Position numbers and translations under genes: made by a program. Of a stretch of DNA of 14,548 nt, positions 7,421 through 14,462 are shown piece by piece; the stretch's first letter is position 1; the number at the start of each line of letters is the position of its first letter. The stretch comes from Acidobacteriota bacterium (lineage in GTDB: Bacteria; Acidobacteriota; Terriglobia; Bryobacterales; Bryobacteraceae), in the NCBI GenBank assembly GCA_016871135.1, contig VFZQ01000044.1:1-14548 (forward strand). The letters run 5' to 3'. A model generated the notes under the pieces. It was not told the DNA's origin. It was given only the letters and a program-made list of their open reading frames with translations, and ran no database searches.

Positions 7421-9033
7421 TCCCGAAGGCCAAAACAAAACAGCGCCTGCCCGATAGCCACCGTCACATACTGCTTCCCATTCACCAGGAAAGTAATTGG
7501 TGACGACGCCGCCATCCCGCTCAAATACTTTCTCCACAACAGCTTTCCGTTCGTCGCGTCGAGCGCCATGAAGTGCCCCTCCCGGTTGCCGGTGAACAAG
7601 ACGTTCGACGCTGTCGTCAGAATCCCGCTCTCGCTGACTTCGGCGGTTCGAAACTCCCAGATCTTCTTGCCGGTCACCGGATCAAGCGCTCTCGTCGCGC
7701 CATAGCCCGCGCCAGGATTTCGCCGATTCAGGCGATCGCGGCTCGCCGACTGCACTTCGGCTTTTACACCACCCGCCGCGTACCATTTGCCCTGCTCATA
7801 GTCCTGATCCCAGGCAAAGAAGATGCTTGAGTAGTCGTCCCACGTATTCAGATAGAACAATTTCGTCACTGGACTATACGACGGCGCGAACCAGTTCGTC
7901 CCGCCTTGCACGCCCGGAAACGTAACCGTTCCAGCCGCCGACGGCCCGCGCCCCGGCGCCTTCACCGGCCTCCCCATCTCGTCGAGGCCGACCGCCCAGT
8001 TCTGCTTCACAAACGGCGTGCCGGAAAGGAACTGGCCCGTCACGCGATCGAAGACGTAATAGAAGCCGTTGCGATTGGCCCACAGCAGCAGCTTGCGCAT
8101 TTTGCCTTTGTACTCGTGATCCACAAGCACGGGCGTCTGCACCGAGTCCCAATCCCACTCATCGTGCGGCGTGAACTGGAAATGCCATTTCAACTTCCCG
8201 GTATCGGCGTCGAGCGCAATCGCCGAATCGGTGTACAAATTATCGCCAGGCCGTTTCGCGGGATTCCAATCCGGCCCCGGATTTCCCGTGCCCCAATACG
8301 TCAGGTTCGTGTCGGGATCGTACGAGCCAGTCAACCAAATCGATCCACCGCCGTACTTCCACGAATCACCGCCCCAGGTTTCATTGCCCTTTTCGCCGGG
8401 CTCGGGAATGATCTTGAAGCGCCACACTTCCTTGCCGGTCTTGGCGTCATAGGCGGCCAGGAATCCCCGGATGCCCAACTCGCCGCCGGCGGTGCCCACG
8501 ATGACCTTATCCTTCACGATCAACGGCGCGAGCGCCAGCGCGTAGCCCTTCTTGTAATCGGTGACGACCGTCTCCCACCGCTTCTGTCCGGTGGACGCGT
8601 CGATTGCAATCAACTTAGCGTCGTGCGTGCCCAAATACAGCGTATTGCCGAGTATCGCCAACCCGCGGTTCACGCGCCCGCAGCACGGGTAAGTCACATC
8701 CGGCAACGGATGTTCGTAAGTCCAAAACTCACGGCCCGTCGCCGCGTCCAGCGCCACAACCACGTTCGGCGCTTCGGTAATGTACATCACGCCATCGACG
8801 ACGATCGGCGTCGTTTCATGCTTCTCCAACGACTTCGCCTGCACCACCCACTTCAGCTCCAGGTCTTTCACGTTGGCCGGCGTGATCTGCGCCAACTTGC
8901 TGTGATGGATGCTCGAATATTGCCCGTGATAGGTCAACCAGTTGCCCGGTTCGTCGGCCGCCTTCAGCAATCGGTCATAGGTCACTTGCGCATACAGCGA
9001 ACAGGCGGCAAACAGCAGCGATACGGCTCTCAT
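7417..9033 (-). CDS. PQQ-dependent alcohol dehydrogenase (quinoprotein), lanthanide-type ligand set
   Basis: This is a periplasmic eight-bladed propeller enzyme that oxidises alcohols using PQQ. The 538-residue product has a signal peptide at 1-16 (SLYA/Q). Residues diagnostic of the methanol/ethanol dehydrogenase family are a vicinal disulfide pair Cys117-Cys118 (YPCCGRVNRG), Glu185 in GGELGIRG, Asn251 in GTGNPGP, Asp294 in HDEWDWD, and Arg321 in ANRNGFYYVFDR. Asp296, two residues after the catalytic Asp, is the extra acid that marks lanthanide-using XoxF- and PedH-type enzymes. Calcium enzymes have a small residue there. Tryptophan docking-type repeats (ALDAATGREFW, AIDASTGQKRW, ALDATNGKLLW) recur. 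No fused cytochrome domain is present; the partner is the cytochrome c encoded just upstream. The ATG overlaps the cytochrome stop (ATGA), and AAGGGGG is well placed before it. No PQQ biosynthesis gene is in the window. Confidence 0.93.
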   Translation of the reverse strand: MRAVSLLFAACSLYAQVTYDRLLKAADEPGNWLTYHGQYSSIHHSKLAQITPANVKDLELKWVVQAKSLEKHETTPIVVDGVMYITEAPNVVVALDAATGREFWTYEHPLPDVTYPCCGRVNRGLAILGNTLYLGTHDAKLIAIDASTGQKRWETVVTDYKKGYALALAPLIVKDKVIVGTAGGELGIRGFLAAYDAKTGKEVWRFKIIPEPGEKGNETWGGDSWKYGGGSIWLTGSYDPDTNLTYWGTGNPGPDWNPAKRPGDNLYTDSAIALDADTGKLKWHFQFTPHDEWDWDSVQTPVLVDHEYKGKMRKLLLWANRNGFYYVFDRVTGQFLSGTPFVKQNWAVGLDEMGRPVKAPGRGPSAAGTVTFPGVQGGTNWFAPSYSPVTKLFYLNTWDDYSSIFFAWDQDYEQGKWYAAGGVKAEVQSASRDRLNRRNPGAGYGATRALDPVTGKKIWEFRTAEVSESGILTTASNVLFTGNREGHFMALDATNGKLLWRKYLSGMAASSPITFLVNGKQYVTVAIGQALFCFGLRD

Positions 9034-9803
9034 CGCGCATCCCCCTTCAACGTGGCCAAGTATGCGACAACGTCGTTGATCTGCGCCTCACTCATCCTGT
9101 CCTTGAATGACGGCATGGCCGATCGCCTCTCCAACTTTTGTTCGGCCAGAGTGGACTTGTCGACGCCGCGCAGCTTTCCCGCGCCGTCCATAATTTGAAT
9201 GGAGAAAGTGTCCTCGTTCAATCGGTGACCCTTGATCGTTTCCCCGCTCTTCAACTTTCCTTCCCACAGCCAATACTGCGGCGCGACTTCGGCCGAGGGA
9301 TCGACCAGCGCGCGTTTCAATTCGCCAACCGAAAGCCTCGCGCCGATCGTGCTGAGATCCAACCCGCGCGGCGATCCCCCGCCGTGCATCCAGTGGCATC
9401 CCGTGCACTTCTGCGCGCCGACAATCGCCCGTCCCTTCGCTGCATCGCCAGCAGCCTGTTCCGCCATCCGGGAAGCGCTCAGCGAGCGCAGATATCCAAC
9501 GATCTGCCAAATCTCGCGTCCGTTCATCGAAAACCCAGGCATCGGCGTTCCCGGAACACCCTTCGTGATGACTTTGAACAAGCCTTCGTCCGATGCCGCA
9601 TGACGGAACGTGCCGGTCGCTAGGCTCGGACCACCCGCGCCCCCTGTCGCATCAGCGCCATGACAACTCGCGCATTGCGAACGAAAGAACACAGCGCCGC
9701 GCGCGCGGTCGTCGGGTGTTTGAAACGGATTTACGAGAACGGTGTCGCTGTGTTGCGCCAGCGCGGCCGCCGCGCTCAGCGCGGCCAAGGTCATCACTTT
9801 CAT
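9030..9803 (-). CDS. Periplasmic cytochrome c with two CxxCH haem sites, electron acceptor of the quinoprotein
   Basis: The product has 257 residues with a signal peptide at 1-17 (AAAALA/Q). The first haem site is CASCH at 44-48, with a probable axial Met88 in GTPMPGF. The second is CTGCH at 133-137, with Met230 in SAMPSF as likely axial ligand. Between the second haem site and Met230 (about 172-228) lies a small beta-rich segment, WEGKLKSGETIKGHRLNED, ending in MSEAQINDVVAYLATLKG. It resembles the C-terminal layout of cytochrome c proteins common in Planctomycetes and Acidobacteria. The gene is translationally coupled to the PQQ dehydrogenase (4-nt overlap), so it most likely takes electrons from PQQH2 and passes them to a terminal oxidase. 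A weak AGGT Shine-Dalgarno precedes the ATG. The ATPase gene ends 19 nt upstream on the same strand. Confidence 0.91.
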   Translation of the reverse strand: MKVMTLAALSAAAALAQHSDTVLVNPFQTPDDRARGAVFFRSQCASCHGADATGGAGGPSLATGTFRHAASDEGLFKVITKGVPGTPMPGFSMNGREIWQIVGYLRSLSASRMAEQAAGDAAKGRAIVGAQKCTGCHWMHGGGSPRGLDLSTIGARLSVGELKRALVDPSAEVAPQYWLWEGKLKSGETIKGHRLNEDTFSIQIMDGAGKLRGVDKSTLAEQKLERRSAMPSFKDRMSEAQINDVVAYLATLKGDAR

Positions 9804-9822
9804 CTGCTACCTACTCTACAAC

Positions 9823-10803
9823 TTAGATCTGCCCGATCGCATAGCGCAGCAACCTGCCGGCCCGTCGGCCCAACAGCGGGGGCCGTCGCGTAATCATCGC
9901 CGCGTGCGGAAGTCCCGCCAACTCCGCCCAACGCAGCGCCGCGGCCTCAACCTTCGGATTTCCCTCCGCAGCGATCCCCGCCGGAATCCCATCCACCACA
10001 AGCGCCACTTCCATTCCGTTCGAATCGCGCCAATAACAAAACTCCGCTTCAAGCCCGGCGTGCCACGCGTTGCGGTAGATCTCCGAAACAACTTCACTTT
10101 CAAAATTCTCCACTCCCGAAAGAAAATGCATCTTCGGCCGCCGCACAACGCGCCTGCCAAACGATTCCCCATACGGCTCAAACAGCACGATTTGAAAGGT
10201 AGCGCGCAATACCTCCAGCCACCGCACAACCGTCCGGTGCGACACCTCCGCCTCGCGCGCCAGCGCTTGCTGATCGAGAATCGCACCGCTTCGCGCCTCC
10301 GCAACCGCGAGAAAACGCTCGAACCGCGCGCGGTCGTGCACGTGAATCAGCGCCGGCAAGTCCAAATCCAAAAACGATCGATTCGACGGCCATGGCGGCG
10401 GATCCCCGGCAGGCGCACGGCCCGACGGTGCGAACCGCCCGATCGTCTCCAGCGGCAACGCCGCGCGCCTTTGCCTCTCCGCGTGCGTCGGCGGATGGAG
10501 TTCGAGTGTCGGGATATCCGCCGCCAGCCGCAACGAACTCAGATAAATATGCGTCGAGCCACCATCGATTACGCCTGGCGCGCGATGTACGGCGTCGATG
10601 ATCGCGGGGCCCCGCAGCCGCCGCAGAGCTTCCGCCGGATTGCGCCGCACCGCCGGATCGTCGAGCGTGACATAGGCGCGCTCGGGGAACTCGTGCCGCG
10701 CAAGCGCCGTTTTCCCCGCCCCGCGCGGTCCTTGTACCAGCACCGGCTGACGCAAGTGCACGGCCCGGCGCAGGGGGACAGCCAGATGCCTTTCCAGATA
10801 CAT
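9823..10803 (-). CDS. AAA_14/DUF4143-type ATPase, probably degenerate
   Basis: The 326 residues have the layout of bacterial AAA_14-DUF4143 proteins: an N-terminal P-loop domain, a winged-helix region and a C-terminal nuclease-like DUF4143 part. Walker A is intact (GPRGAGKT, 25-32). At Walker B, the usual IIDEIQ.AP reads IIDAVHRAP (68-76), so the catalytic Glu is Ala71. The sensor stretch that normally reads ILTGS is replaced by THIYLSS (84-90), with roughly 10-15 residues missing before it. The helix-turn-helix lies at about 177-200 (DQQALAREAEVSHRTVVRWLEVL). The usual EVDfV of the C-terminal part is EVALVV (265-270). Length is below the typical 380-400. An in-frame TGA three codons upstream fixes the ATG at 10803. 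The frame is intact although key motifs are lost. The family's role is poorly known (toxin-like or defence ATPases have been suggested). It lies upstream of the cytochrome gene on the same strand. Confidence 0.75.
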   Translation of the reverse strand: MYLERHLAVPLRRAVHLRQPVLVQGPRGAGKTALARHEFPERAYVTLDDPAVRRNPAEALRRLRGPAIIDAVHRAPGVIDGGSTHIYLSSLRLAADIPTLELHPPTHAERQRRAALPLETIGRFAPSGRAPAGDPPPWPSNRSFLDLDLPALIHVHDRARFERFLAVAEARSGAILDQQALAREAEVSHRTVVRWLEVLRATFQIVLFEPYGESFGRRVVRRPKMHFLSGVENFESEVVSEIYRNAWHAGLEAEFCYWRDSNGMEVALVVDGIPAGIAAEGNPKVEAAALRWAELAGLPHAAMITRRPPLLGRRAGRLLRYAIGQI

Positions 10804-10889
10804 GCAATATCATTTTATAAAAGTGTTAATACATGACTGAAACGCCATTTTCCTTGCCCTCGCGAGGCCGCGCCGTCTAGCCTTGAACG
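10804..10889. promoter_or_regulatory. AT-rich divergent promoter region between the ATPase and ino1 genes
   Basis: This 86-bp spacer holds an AT island in otherwise GC-rich DNA, including the perfect palindrome TTTTATAAAA (10813-10822). Read on the minus strand, TATAAA (10819-10814) is a good -10 box whose start point would fall about 4-7 nt before the ATPase ATG. That implies a nearly leaderless message. On the plus strand, TTGCCC (10854-10859) and TAGCCT (10878-10883), 18 nt apart, are a weak possible promoter for ino1. Neither gene has a convincing Shine-Dalgarno. The boxes are read by eye only. Confidence 0.35.
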
Positions 10890-12197
10890 ATGAGCCTCAA
10901 GATCGCTCCCGCAAAAGGGAAGCTCGGAATTCTCACCCCTGGCATGGGCGCCGTATCCACAACATTCATGGCTGGCGTCGAAGCTGTCAAGAAAGGCTTC
11001 GGCGAGCCCGTCGGTTCGCTCACGCAGCTCGGCACCATCCGCCTTGGCAAGCGCACCGACAACCGCACCCCGCGCATTCAGGACTTCGTGCCGCTCGCCT
11101 CGCTGAACCAACTCGTCTTCGGCGGCTGGGACATCTATGAGGACAACGCCTACGAATCGGCCGACAACGCCAAGGTCCTCCAGCCCGCGCTGCTTGAAAA
11201 GGTGAAGCCGTCGCTAAGGAAAATCAAACCGATGAAGGCCGTCTTCGACAAGCGCTACGTCAAGCGCATCGACGGCCCGAACGTCAAGACCAAGGGCTCG
11301 CTCGCCGAAAAGGCCGAAGCGCTCATGGAGGACATGGCAACGTTCAAGAAGACAAACGGCTGTGATCGCCTCGTCGTCATCTGGTGCGGCTCGACCGAAG
11401 TCCACCACAAACCGGCGAAGGTCCATCAGACGTTGCAGGCCTTTGAGAAAGGCCTCGCCAAGAACGATCCCGACATCGCGCCCAGCCAGGTCTACGCCTA
11501 TGCCGCTCTAAAGGCCGGCGTGCCCTTCGCCAACGGCGCGCCGAACCTCACGCACGACATCCCGGCTCTGCTTGGCTTGGCCCGCGATAACAACGTCCCG
11601 GTTTGCGGCAAGGACTTCAAAACCGGCCAGACCTACATGAAGACGCTGCTCGCGCCCGGTCTCAAGGCCCGTATGCTGGGCTGCTCCGGCTGGTTCTCGA
11701 CCAATATTCTCGGCAACCGCGACGGTGAAGTCCTCGAAGATCCGGGCTCGTTCAAGACCAAGGAAGAGACCAAGCTCAGCGTGCTCGATCAGATTCTGCA
11801 GCCAAACCTCTATCCGCAGTTGTACAAGGATCTCTACCACTCGGTGAAGATCAACTACTACCCGCCGCGCGGCGACGAGAAAGAAGGCTGGGACAATATC
11901 GACATCTTCGGCTGGCTCGGCTACCCGATGCAGATCAAGATCGACTTCCTCTGTCGCGACTCCATCCTCGCCGCGCCCATCGTCCTCGACCTCGTGCTCT
12001 TCCTCGACTTAGCGCAACGCGCCGGCATGAAGGGCATTCAAGAGTGGCTCAGCTTTTACTTCAAAGCGCCGATGACGGCGCCGGGCCTCTACCCCGAGCA
12101 CGACATCTTCATCCAATTGATGAAGCTCAAGAATACCCTCCGCTGGATGCGCGGCGAGGACCTCATCACTCACCTCGGCCTGGAATACTACGACTAA
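10890..12197 (+). CDS. ino1: myo-Inositol-1-phosphate synthase (inositol-3-phosphate synthase)
   Basis: This cytoplasmic NAD-dependent enzyme converts glucose 6-phosphate to 1D-myo-inositol 3-phosphate, the first step to inositol lipids and inositol-containing solutes. The product has 435 residues, within the prokaryotic-to-archaeal range. The Rossmann motif GILTPGMGAVSTTFMAG is at about 13-29. Family blocks follow: CGKDFKTGQTYMKTLLAP from about 239 (eukaryotic DDFKSGQT block), NILGNRDGEVLEDPGSFKTK from about 272 (NHLGNNDG...FRSKE block), and CRDSILAAPIVLDLVLF from about 355 (EDSLLAAPI.LDL block). These contain the conserved active-site lysines. No Shine-Dalgarno is obvious before the ATG. 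The gene stands alone: no phosphatase or phosphatidylinositol synthase gene is adjacent. It is divergent from the ATPase gene, and the 3' side meets a decayed minus-strand gene. Confidence 0.97.
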   Translation: MSLKIAPAKGKLGILTPGMGAVSTTFMAGVEAVKKGFGEPVGSLTQLGTIRLGKRTDNRTPRIQDFVPLASLNQLVFGGWDIYEDNAYESADNAKVLQPALLEKVKPSLRKIKPMKAVFDKRYVKRIDGPNVKTKGSLAEKAEALMEDMATFKKTNGCDRLVVIWCGSTEVHHKPAKVHQTLQAFEKGLAKNDPDIAPSQVYAYAALKAGVPFANGAPNLTHDIPALLGLARDNNVPVCGKDFKTGQTYMKTLLAPGLKARMLGCSGWFSTNILGNRDGEVLEDPGSFKTKEETKLSVLDQILQPNLYPQLYKDLYHSVKINYYPPRGDEKEGWDNIDIFGWLGYPMQIKIDFLCRDSILAAPIVLDLVLFLDLAQRAGMKGIQEWLSFYFKAPMTAPGLYPEHDIFIQLMKLKNTLRWMRGEDLITHLGLEYYD

Positions 12198-12235
12198 TTC
12201 GTCGGAAGCGCCGAGCCCCCACATCCATAACCAGC

Positions 12236-12256
12236 CGTCCGCGAGGACCGCGGACG
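12236..12256. terminator. GC-rich perfect hairpin after ino1, possible terminator
   Basis: CGTCCGCG (12236-12243) and CGCGGACG (12249-12256) form an 8-bp perfect stem with a 5-nt loop, 39 nt after the ino1 stop. There is no T-run behind it, so it would be at best a weak or Rho-assisted terminator. It could also be chance within the remnant RCC1 coding sequence. Confidence 0.3.
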
Positions 12257-12272
12257 AGTTGTTCCCGGCTGC

Positions 12273-12310
12273 ACAACCCACTCCAATTTCACGCAATCGG
12301 GGTGGGTTGT
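12273..12310. repeat. Inverted repeat downstream of ino1
   Basis: ACAACCCAC (12273-12281) pairs perfectly with GTGGGTTGT (12302-12310). Counting one G-T wobble and two inner G-C pairs, the stem is 12 bp around a 14-nt loop. It sits on a frame break of the RCC1 remnant (about 12290-12296). It may act with the 12236-12256 hairpin as an ino1 transcript end, but no T-run follows. Confidence 0.4.
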
Positions 12311-12812
12311 ACCTTTCCGGTTATCCCGGTGCCGCCTTCGCCCAGACGGTGCCGAACGAGATTATTCCCCACCCCAGCACACGCTTACCGTGCCGTCGCG
12401 GTGGACAGCAAACGCAGCCGCGCCCGACGCGTCGCTCGGAACGACATCGCCAAGCCGCGCCACCGCGGCTGGCTTGTCGACCGCGTTCGTACAACCCTCG
12501 CCACAACCGAGTTCCCCACGCAGGCTCCATCCCATGCTCAGCACCGTTCCCGATTCAAGGCAGCGGCGATGTCGGCCACCCTGCCCACAGACGCCGTCGC
12601 ATGCCCGCTGCCGTTCAGAATCGCCACGCAAGGCCCTCGCTGACCTTTATTCACATCGCCCTCATGGGCTTCACTGGCGATCTTTCGAATGGCGCGAGCG
12701 GATTGGGCGACGGCGAACAGCGCAGCAATGAACACCAAATAGATGGTTGCGGAACGCGCGGTCGGTTGTTCTAGCAACGAATTCTGACCCATGTTATTCT
12801 AACCGCAACACC

Positions 12813-13259
12813 GTGGCTACCGAACTCTCACAACTTACGCTAAGCCAACAGGAACAGATATACCGCAACCTCGCCAACGAAGGCCTCTACATCGCCAAGG
12901 TCGGTGATCGCGTTCAGGGCTGCGGCGGAGAAGGGGTAATTACGTCGGCCCCGCCGACGTCCGTGATGATAAGCGGCCGGCCGGTCGCCACCGTCGGTGC
13001 GATTGCGCGACTCAATGACGATTGGCACGGCTGCCCGACTTGCCCACATCCGCCGCACGGTGTGCTCGTAACGGCCCTGCCCGACGTGCTGGCGAATGGA
13101 CGCCCCGTAGTAGTTGCCGGCAGCGAGATGCGTTCATCCGGAAGCGGCCAACCACGTCCCGGATGGGTCAAGCAGGGCCGGGATGCATTCGGCGGAACAA
13201 AGACCATCACGCATTCGGAGGCAATCCGAATTCGCGGACGGCTGGTGCGTGGCGCCTAG
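12813..13259 (+). CDS. PAAR-like spike-tip protein with C-terminal extension
   Basis: PAAR proteins cap the VgrG spike of type VI or related contractile injection systems and can carry effectors. The product has 148 residues from GTG 12813, chosen because upstream codons (to a TTG at 12747) lack PAAR-like content and overlap the divergent remnant. A helical leader (1-25) precedes the PAAR-like core: YIAKVGDRVQGCGGEGVI (27-43), PTSVMISGRPVATVG (48-62), DDWHGCPTCPHPPHGV (69-84) and DVLANGRPVVVAGSE (91-105). This is the double 'tV.i.GrPvA.vGd' pattern with an intervening Cys/His-rich loop suited to zinc. Asp after the second VG is replaced by Ala63. Residues 106-148 are a Gly/Arg-rich extension without a recognised domain. 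There is no clear Shine-Dalgarno. The next gene overlaps it by 11 nt. No VgrG, Hcp or sheath gene is in the window. Confidence 0.76.
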   Translation: MATELSQLTLSQQEQIYRNLANEGLYIAKVGDRVQGCGGEGVITSAPPTSVMISGRPVATVGAIARLNDDWHGCPTCPHPPHGVLVTALPDVLANGRPVVVAGSEMRSSGSGQPRPGWVKQGRDAFGGTKTITHSEAIRIRGRLVRGA

Positions 13260-14010
13260 CCTCGACCCACGGCTCGCGCGCCTGCTCGTTTGCCCCGTAT
13301 GCCGCCGGTCGCTGAGCCGTTCCCTGCGCTGCCGCGGCTGCGGGGCCGTTTATCCGATCATCGACGGCGTGCCGATCATGGCGCAAGTCGAGGCATCGAT
13401 GGACTGCGTCGATCAGTACGTGCTCAGCCATTTTCCTGAGCGCGCGGCATCAAAGCGCCTAGCCAAGCGTCTTGCCATCAACCGGAAGATCCCCGCATGG
13501 ATTGAAAAGGCCCTTTTGCGGAATCAAGCGCCCAGCGGCCCTGCGCTCGAACTCGGCTGCGGCCCCGGCGGATACGGGGCTCTATGGAGCCGCTTCAGTG
13601 AATTCACAATTCTCGCCGACATTCGCCGGCCTTTCGCGATGATGGCGGCCGCACACGGAGCCGCGCTGGTTTGCGATGCACACAACCCGCCGTTTCGCGC
13701 CGAATCGATGGCGCTTGTCGCCGCGCTAAACTTGCTCGACGTTACACCCGAACCGTGGCTGCTGCTCGGCCAAATCGATGCACTTCTGATGCCCGGCGGA
13801 ATATGCGTCTTGGCGCTCCCCTACGTCGCTAACTTCAACGGCCCCGCCGATCTCATCGCCACTATCAAGGGCGCCCGTCCCGAGTTGCCACACCTCTCCT
13901 ATGCCGTGCTCGCATCGAACGAATGGCTGCCTTGGACCGTTCCCGCCGGCGAGCGATTGGTCCACGAATATCAGGTGCACGCGCTGATTGCGCGAAAGTT
14001 ACCCGTGTGA
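13249..14010 (+). CDS. SAM-dependent class I methyltransferase with N-terminal Trm112-like zinc ribbon
   Basis: The product has 253 residues from GTG 13249, which overlaps the PAAR stop by 11 nt in another frame. The open frame reaches back further (to 13114), but those codons lie inside the PAAR gene. The N-terminus is a Trm112-like zinc ribbon, LLVCPVCRRSL...CRGCGAVYPIIDGVPIM, with Cys15, Cys18, Cys28 and Cys31. The Rossmann methyltransferase domain has motif I ALELGCGPGGYG (99-110), an acidic residue at the end of strand 2 (LADIRR, Asp124), VCDAHNPPFR (141-150), and motif IV-like ALNLLDV (159-165) followed by LMPGGICVLALP. This architecture occurs in small-molecule and lipid/quinone-type methyltransferases. 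No substrate can be assigned. Overlap with the PAAR gene implies co-expression, so it may modify the spike cargo, be cargo, or protect the producer. All three are inference. Confidence 0.86.
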   Translation: MAPSLDPRLARLLVCPVCRRSLSRSLRCRGCGAVYPIIDGVPIMAQVEASMDCVDQYVLSHFPERAASKRLAKRLAINRKIPAWIEKALLRNQAPSGPALELGCGPGGYGALWSRFSEFTILADIRRPFAMMAAAHGAALVCDAHNPPFRAESMALVAALNLLDVTPEPWLLLGQIDALLMPGGICVLALPYVANFNGPADLIATIKGARPELPHLSYAVLASNEWLPWTVPAGERLVHEYQVHALIARKLPV

Positions 14011-14051
14011 TAGACACTAATGATCCGCTTTCGCCTCGAAAGGAATTTGGA

Positions 14052-14462
14052 ATGAAGAATGCCCTGTGTTTTCTGGCCTTGAGTGCCGCGAGCCTATTCG
14101 CGCAGGTATCCACCGCGTCCATCAACGGCACCGTCACCGATGCGTCGGGTGCCGTTGTTCCGCAAGCATCGCTGCTGCTAAAGAACACGCAAACCGGAGT
14201 CGAAACGCGGACCACCGCGAACGAATTGGGTGTCTACGCCATCTTGAATATCCTGCCGGGCACTTACACGCTCGAAGCCACAATGCAAGGCTTTTCAAGC
14301 AGCCGCATGGAGCCGTTCGCGCTCGTTGTCAATCAGCGTTCCGTGTTCGATTTTCATCTCGCCGTGGGCAAAGTGCAGGACTCGGTCACCGTCGAAGCCG
14401 TCGGCGCGCAACTGCAAAGCGCCACCGCTGAACTCGGCAGCGTATTATTGAGTCCCGCATAA
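14052..14462 (+). pseudogene. Oar-like TonB-dependent receptor, 5' fragment cut by an insertion
   Basis: The start is ATG 14052 with AAGGA (14040-14044) 7 nt upstream, and residues 1-18 are a signal peptide (SLFA/Q). Residues 20-95 are a carboxypeptidase-regulatory-like beta domain: INGTVTDASGAVVPQASLLLKN, GVYAILNILPGTYTLEATMQGF and VFDFHLAVG. DSVTVEAVGAQLQSATAELGSV (110-131) then leads toward the plug. In full-length acidobacterial receptors of roughly 1000 residues, this point is followed by a plug with a LPLNGR-type motif and a barrel. Here only five foreign residues (LLSPA) follow before TAA at 14460-14462. The break falls at a TA (14443-14444), just before sequence that looks like an insertion-sequence end. 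The remaining protein (136 aa) has no pore and cannot transport. The rest of the receptor should lie beyond the window on the far side of the element. Confidence 0.82.

Larger units (their letters stand above)
12198..12792 (-). pseudogene. Decayed RCC1-repeat (secreted propeller) gene, multiple frameshifts, C-terminus lost
   Basis: No intact gene fits this 600-bp stretch, but four short minus-strand segments in successive frames read as one RCC1-like protein. Frame 1, from ATG 12792 to about 12560, gives a hydrophobic export segment (IYLVFIAALFAVAQ) and then VAILNGSGHATA and RVADIAA. Frame 2, to about 12370, gives LESGTVLSMGWSLRGELGCG and AAFAVHRDGTVSVCWG. Frame 3, to about 12290, gives GNNLVRHRLGEGGTG. 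Frame 4 gives VGCAAGNNSSAVLADGWLWMWG and then runs into ino1. The pattern 'A..DGTV..WG.N..G.LG' is the RCC1/BLIP-II repeat. One break lies in the G-rich tract at 12367-12375 (plus coordinates). At least three single-base shifts and loss of the C-terminal repeats indicate a pseudogene. Sequencing indels are the alternative. A plus-strand open frame across the region (from 12044) is arginine/proline-rich noise. Confidence 0.62.

Noticed and set aside
7906..9198. 430-codon plus-strand open frame
   Set aside because: It is antisense to the PQQ dehydrogenase and cytochrome genes, rich in Arg/His/Pro, with no recognisable motif.
9742..10836. 364-codon plus-strand open frame
   Set aside because: It is antisense to the ATPase gene, whose Walker A and helix-turn-helix support the minus strand; the composition is low-complexity Arg/Pro.
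12044..12774. Two plus-strand open frames (12044-12643 and 12259-12774) as genes in the gap after ino1
   Set aside because: Both are Arg/Pro/Ser-rich without domains and antisense to the RCC1-like remnant, which explains the region better.
12747..12812. TTG at 12747 as the PAAR start
   Set aside because: It would overlap the divergent remnant's 5' end and add 22 residues with no PAAR character; GTG 13 nt beyond the in-frame Asn-rich stretch is the more sensible choice, although a missing Shine-Dalgarno leaves some doubt.
13114..13248. N-terminal extension of the methyltransferase back to 13114
   Set aside because: These codons overlap the PAAR gene in another frame and encode no conserved element; GTG 13249 starts just before the zinc ribbon.
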